This document shows, in pieces, positions 60,801-64,000 of a stretch of DNA of 64,000 bases (the stretch's first letter is position 1; every line of letters begins with the position of its first letter). The notes under the pieces are model-generated. The model searched no databases, was not told the origin of the DNA, and saw only the letters and a program-made list of their open reading frames with translations. This stretch comes from TH-plancto1 sp043777375. Lineage in GTDB: Bacteria > Planctomycetota > Planctomycetia > Planctomycetales > Planctomycetaceae. A program made the translations under genes and the position numbers. The stretch covers positions 1 to 64,000 of the forward strand of contig JAYWHX010000002.1 in NCBI GenBank assembly GCA_043777375.1, in the 5' to 3' direction.

Positions 60801-63800
60801 GGTGGGGCTGTTGATCTGTGGTGTTGGGTATTTTGTGATGCGTGAGAATGAGTACGCTACTCAGAACTATGCGACAAATAATTACGCTGGAGTTAAGGAC
60901 GATTACGGTGACTTTGCCAAAACCGCAAACCCGGCCCCGATGGCCTCGTCAAGTGCTCCCGCGATGGGAGGAAGCGGCGGCGGGTTTGGTGGCGGTGGTC
61001 CAATGAGCGGTGAGATGGCCGCCCCCGCGGAAGGAATGCCCGGCGCTATGGGCGGAATGTCTGCCGATGATGTGGTGAAATTGCATGACAATGCCCCCCT
61101 GGATGTGTTAGCAGTCCCGGCCTCGCCAGCGACAGAACCAACACCGGCAGATGCTCCCTTTGAGCATGACGCAATCATCGAAGACGAAACCGTGCGGCTC
61201 TCTCGCGAGAAGGATTCGATGCCGGACGGAGAGCGCAGTCGACGGATGACTCTCGCCGAGCGCCGGATTGGCGGTGTCATGTTAGGTGCCGAACTGAAGA
61301 GCGAATCTGCCGTTGAGCAGAAACAACTGTCCGATCCACAGTCCGTCGTCTCTGGCACGAACGATGGCAAAAAACGGGAGGAACTCTTCCTCGATAATGT
61401 CCTCGGACGAATGATAAGCCCAGCCAAGCCAGCTGCTGGAATGGACGTCTCGGGGTACCGTGCAAATGTCGAGCAGCCCGCCCAACCCGCATGGGAGGAT
61501 ACCAACGGGAACGGCGTGCGCTATCACGGTGACGAAAACGGGTTCGAAAACGCCGAAGCCGTCCAACCCCAAGCCAAGCTCGGCGGGTTGCTGTCACTTG
61601 CCCTCTCGCTCGCCTACCCGGATGACTCCACGACTCGCGAGTTTACCTTCCTCGGCAATGGCAGTGCCTCCGCCGACCTGCACTTGAAGTTCACTCGCCG
61701 GGACAAATCGCGCGACTGGACCTGCTTCGTCATCGCAGCTGTCGTTGTGATCGGATGGTTCTGCCGCCGGTTGCCACTGACTCTGCGGGCCGCCTGTGTC
61801 GCGGTGCTGATCATCGGTTCCATCGCCATCGCGCCGCTGCTGCCAACACGCTGCCAGCCGATCATTGATGGGCTGTTCTTCGGAGGTTGGGCGGTGCTGC
61901 TGCTGGGTCTTGTGTACTGGCTAATCTGCCGGATCATGGCCCGCTGCTGTCCTGATGTGGTCACTCGGTCATCAACCCCGCTCACCACGGTGGCCGTGTT
62001 GCTGGCGATGCTGCTGGCTCCCGCACTGACACAGGCCGACGAAGCCCCGCCGCTCGATCTGGGGCCGCATATTGTCCTGCCGTACACCGGGGATGACCCT
62101 TCAACCGCCGATCGCGTTTATCTGCCCCAGCCGCTGTTTCTCGAACTCTGGAAAAAGGCCCATCCCGAGGAAGCTCTGAAGGCCGATGCCCCGTATGACG
62201 GCTGGGTCGTCGAATCCCTGCATGCGGCGACGTTTGAACAAACAGGCAACACCGCCGTCGTGCACGTGAAGACCCGCATGGTGCTGATCTGCGCCCATGA
62301 CCGACAATTTGCACACTCGCTGCCGATCCGCGAGGTCGCCCTCAAGTCAGCTGTCCTTGATGGTCAACCGGCGTCCGTGCTCACCGTCGGCCCCGGATAC
62401 GCGCTCGTCGTTCAGGGAAAGGGCACACACGTCCTCGATCTGGAGTTCGACCTCCAGGCCATCACCGAAGGCCCCGCCGGACGCTTCACTCTCAAAACCA
62501 ATCAGGCCGCTGCGGCTATGCTCTCGGTCCAGCTTCCCAAGATCATGGGCGACCGCGATCTGAAGGTGAATGGAGCGACCGGAGCCTACCGCATCCGCGA
62601 GACCGAGAACGGCCCCGTTCTCGACACAGCTGTCGATCGCGGCGGCGACATCACCATCTCGTGGCAGCCGCGTGCCGTGCGCGGTGCGGGCAACACGATT
62701 GTGCATGTCGATACTGGCGAGGCAATCGTCGTCGACGATACCGGGCTCCATGTAAACCACCACTTCTCGTACCGCGTGCGGCAGGGCTCGCTCACAGAAG
62801 TGGCCTTTGACGCCCCTGCCGCGCTGGCCATCCGCGAGATCTCCGGCCCCGATGTCGGCGGCTGGCAACTCGATGACGCTCAGGGAGCGACACGCCGGTT
62901 GCGAGTCTTCCTGCGGCGCACCGTCGAGGACCAGACGACGATCCTCGTCGACCTGTTCACTCCACTGCCGGTCACCGATATCGTTCAGACGTTGCCGGTT
63001 CCCGAACTGGTCCCGATGGATGCCACGCGCGAGATTGGCCAGATTGGCCTCTTTGCCGGGGGCGAGTTCGCCCTGCGGGCTGTCGATGTGAAGGGAGCGG
63101 TCCAGATCGATGTCCCTCAGTACCAACCGGTCGCGATGCCGCATCGCATAGAGGCCGCCCCGCTGGCGGTGTATCGTTTTGCGACCCGCCCGGCGAGCCT
63201 GACCGTGTCACTCTCTCGCAAGCAGCCCGAGACCAAATGCCTGACCGAGCACGGGGTGCTGGTCGGGACGCGCAAGCTGGAATGGGCCAGCCGGTTCCAA
63301 TTCGATCTCACGGGGGCTCCGCGTCCCAGCGTGTCGGTGTCGCTACCGCCCGACTTCCTGCTCATGGATGTCGAAGGTTCCGACTTCATCACTGACTGGT
63401 ACGACTCTGCCGGGGAAGCCGGTCGCCGGACGCTGACTATTGAATTCGACCAGCCACGACTGGGTCAGGTGGACGTCCTGCTGCATGGACTGGTCGCTCG
63501 GCAGCCGGAGAACACCTCCGTCGAGTTGCTGGCTCCGCAAACCATCGGCGTGACCAAGCTGAACTCTTCGTTGGCCGTCTGGCTCAGTGATCTCTACTCT
63601 GCCACAGTTCGCACGTCTGAGGGATGGAAGACCTCTCCTCCCGAACAATTATCGAATGAACTTCAACACCTGCGGACGACTCCGATTCAGTTCGCATTCC
63701 GCGCGAACGCAGCGGTCAATCAACCGGTGATTGTCGACCTCACTCGACAGGTCGCCCAGCTGAGTGCCGACCTCGTGACGCTGGTGGCGGTGGCCGATGA

Positions 63801-64000
63801 CTCGATCGATTATGGTCTGACGTTCCGCTGGAAGATCAGCCGCGCAGCTGCGGATACGTTTCAGTTCACGACTCCGGATTGGCTCAAGGACCGCCTCGAA
63901 TTGACCGTGCCCGGCGTGCGGCAGATCAGTTCCGAAGCCACCGAGAGCGGTGACATCCTGTGGACGATCCAGCTGGTCGATGCGGTGCGGAGCCAGTTCC
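57808..64000 (+). CDS. Very large exported protein, internally duplicated, cut by window edge
   Basis: The frame runs at least 2,064 codons without a stop to the right edge. The first half starts with a signal peptide ('GLVLTLLLLLGQSSTPAQD'), then 'RHIFVPLEEFDAVMARDRQG' and an all-beta region, TM segments near residues 965-1015, and a Gly/Met/Ala-rich linker ('GGSGGGFGGGG'). Several further TMs lie near 1300-1380. Near nt 61990-62040 there is a second signal-like stretch ('VAVLLAMLLAPALTQADEAP'), after which a second copy of the N-terminal plan begins ('HIVLPYTGDDPS'). It is probably a fusion of two related exported proteins. GTG 57805/57808 fits the signal peptide; ATG 57577, in frame upstream after GGAGGGG, would give a 77-residue leader read through a repeat. 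The function is unknown. Confidence 0.7.
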   Translation, partial: MNLFLRGLVLTLLLLLGQSSTPAQDPVDLLDQPLRHIFVPLEEFDAVMARDRQGVLIKKAEFEALVAEAIKNKPVGVQPTGVVVSSANYVAKIDGDQLVMTATIQFTNFNKTWTEFHIPASGLSVEKCHINGQPALAGWHAENPNILRVFTDVQGAGTITLDLSARLAAVGSDLATGFGIVPAASGELVVSLPAGKFLQESGNNFPRSAPADQPAEYRVALGGHSSVTLQITNRQASTRTDALTLANTAIAVAVAPGEVTWSAKSALQVVGRPVDRIVCTVPMSLEITAVESTGLDSWLLTDTPDDPARTTITLAYRQPFEGSREITFRGVLKAASDMAWEVPTLDFNDITSQVGIAEVRYPAGVRLRVGELDGVRTVVSQAVTAENGDSLLHFQIWKPRFKLPFVTEPKTREVRAAVTNLLDLNANGLDFTAVINLQTRLAPLFDAQINLPAEWQIRSVFLGDQPITWQVVPQEAGINQIRITFPTPIPADGTVSLTLNAGLEPEKWPVEDQPTQIALPRLQLPQAGVIEGLYGITAEVALDVVPAEVAGLDQPSPAELNILRQKIAAYGREIRLGFSLQDSEYKGQLKVARKPARISSNASTFFRIEPDTLNTHIESQLRIEGGGVRQLLIDLPEASGTDLRFRLSPFFTVMPNAGDQQRISLPIPPKIVEQTAAPAKNGIRRWTLRFDRYANDTYRLSVDIRHPRPEKGPFNCPVFTVIGAERETGFVAIEASQEQFLSPLATDVTGQPLLKVDPIDFPPAAYRPQEAIVAGYRYTRPGWALAVGEQRFDRAQVPTAVGHSAGYKTVLGRNGELQHQADLEFTAIGVQNLKVRLPENVDLWAVQLDGQPQEIRSQADGLLVAVPQDGQATAHHTLTLFYRSSLPTPNSDEFRQVPPLFTVLDGQGAEQPLDILKQSWQLYHPDNLLLIDSPGAFQPKLDLDQDGSLGRWSSLFRAPSPQQIRDAVLLVAIVFLLVWGLRKTVARFGWLRSFSSAAVGLLICGVGYFVMRENEYATQNYATNNYAGVKDDYGDFAKTANPAPMASSSAPAMGGSGGGFGGGGPMSGEMAAPAEGMPGAMGGMSADDVVKLHDNAPLDVLAVPASPATEPTPADAPFEHDAIIEDETVRLSREKDSMPDGERSRRMTLAERRIGGVMLGAELKSESAVEQKQLSDPQSVVSGTNDGKKREELFLDNVLGRMISPAKPAAGMDVSGYRANVEQPAQPAWEDTNGNGVRYHGDENGFENAEAVQPQAKLGGLLSLALSLAYPDDSTTREFTFLGNGSASADLHLKFTRRDKSRDWTCFVIAAVVVIGWFCRRLPLTLRAACVAVLIIGSIAIAPLLPTRCQPIIDGLFFGGWAVLLLGLVYWLICRIMARCCPDVVTRSSTPLTTVAVLLAMLLAPALTQADEAPPLDLGPHIVLPYTGDDPSTADRVYLPQPLFLELWKKAHPEEALKADAPYDGWVVESLHAATFEQTGNTAVVHVKTRMVLICAHDRQFAHSLPIREVALKSAVLDGQPASVLTVGPGYALVVQGKGTHVLDLEFDLQAITEGPAGRFTLKTNQAAAAMLSVQLPKIMGDRDLKVNGATGAYRIRETENGPVLDTAVDRGGDITISWQPRAVRGAGNTIVHVDTGEAIVVDDTGLHVNHHFSYRVRQGSLTEVAFDAPAALAIREISGPDVGGWQLDDAQGATRRLRVFLRRTVEDQTTILVDLFTPLPVTDIVQTLPVPELVPMDATREIGQIGLFAGGEFALRAVDVKGAVQIDVPQYQPVAMPHRIEAAPLAVYRFATRPASLTVSLSRKQPETKCLTEHGVLVGTRKLEWASRFQFDLTGAPRPSVSVSLPPDFLLMDVEGSDFITDWYDSAGEAGRRTLTIEFDQPRLGQVDVLLHGLVARQPENTSVELLAPQTIGVTKLNSSLAVWLSDLYSATVRTSEGWKTSPPEQLSNELQHLRTTPIQFAFRANAAVNQPVIVDLTRQVAQLSADLVTLVAVADDSIDYGLTFRWKISRAAADTFQFTTPDWLKDRLELTVPGVRQISSEATESGDILWTIQLVDAVRSQF

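Overview
This window looks like part of a planctomycete chromosome, probably order Planctomycetales; I cannot name the species. The call rests on a DUF1501 protein, a DUF1549/DUF1553 (PSD1-type) cytochrome, a PVC-type heme-binding dehydrogenase with HEAT-like repeats, very large secreted repeat proteins starting with an 'LENRxLL'-like motif, two very large exported proteins of unknown function, and many palindromic intergenic repeats. The last gene is cut by the right edge. I saw no rRNA, tRNA or CRISPR array.

1-7.9 kb: a secreted beta-strand-repeat protein, a glutamine-amidotransferase-like protein that has lost its nucleophile, a small lipoprotein, and an ABC exporter half-transporter with a degenerate catalytic site.

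7.9-33.5 kb is the most striking part. A tight minus-strand operon encodes an outer-membrane TolC-like protein, a short SecA-like ATPase, a periplasmic HlyD-type adaptor, a GAF-TM-HlyD fusion and an M50 protease-HlyD fusion. It is divergent from a plus-strand series: a 3,972-residue DUF4347 adhesin-like protein with 15 tandem CSPG/cadherin-like repeats, a hybrid histidine kinase with receiver and Hpt domains, and a receiver-HD-GYP c-di-GMP phosphodiesterase. I read this as a dedicated export, processing and control locus for a giant surface protein. The parts are visible in the sequence; the joint function is inference.

33.5-49.7 kb: a cytochrome/dehydrogenase, a BON-like protein, an amino acid permease, a DUF1501 protein and a PSD1-type cytochrome. 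The last two are usually neighbours but here are separated by a GxxExxY (PD-(D/E)XK-like) gene bracketed by two copies of a roughly 180-210 bp inverted-repeat element, which looks like a small composite mobile unit. Then come a 16S/23S rRNA-type methyltransferase, a small conserved protein, a YjbR-DUF1963 fusion, and a MarR regulator with an efflux adaptor lipoprotein.

49.7-64 kb: a GH97 glycosidase, a Ppx/GppA phosphatase with an HD domain, and two consecutive large exported membrane proteins that share an N-terminal plan. The second contains an internal signal-peptide-like segment, suggesting fusion of two ancestral secreted proteins. A palindromic repeat lies just before, and in frame with, its signal peptide.
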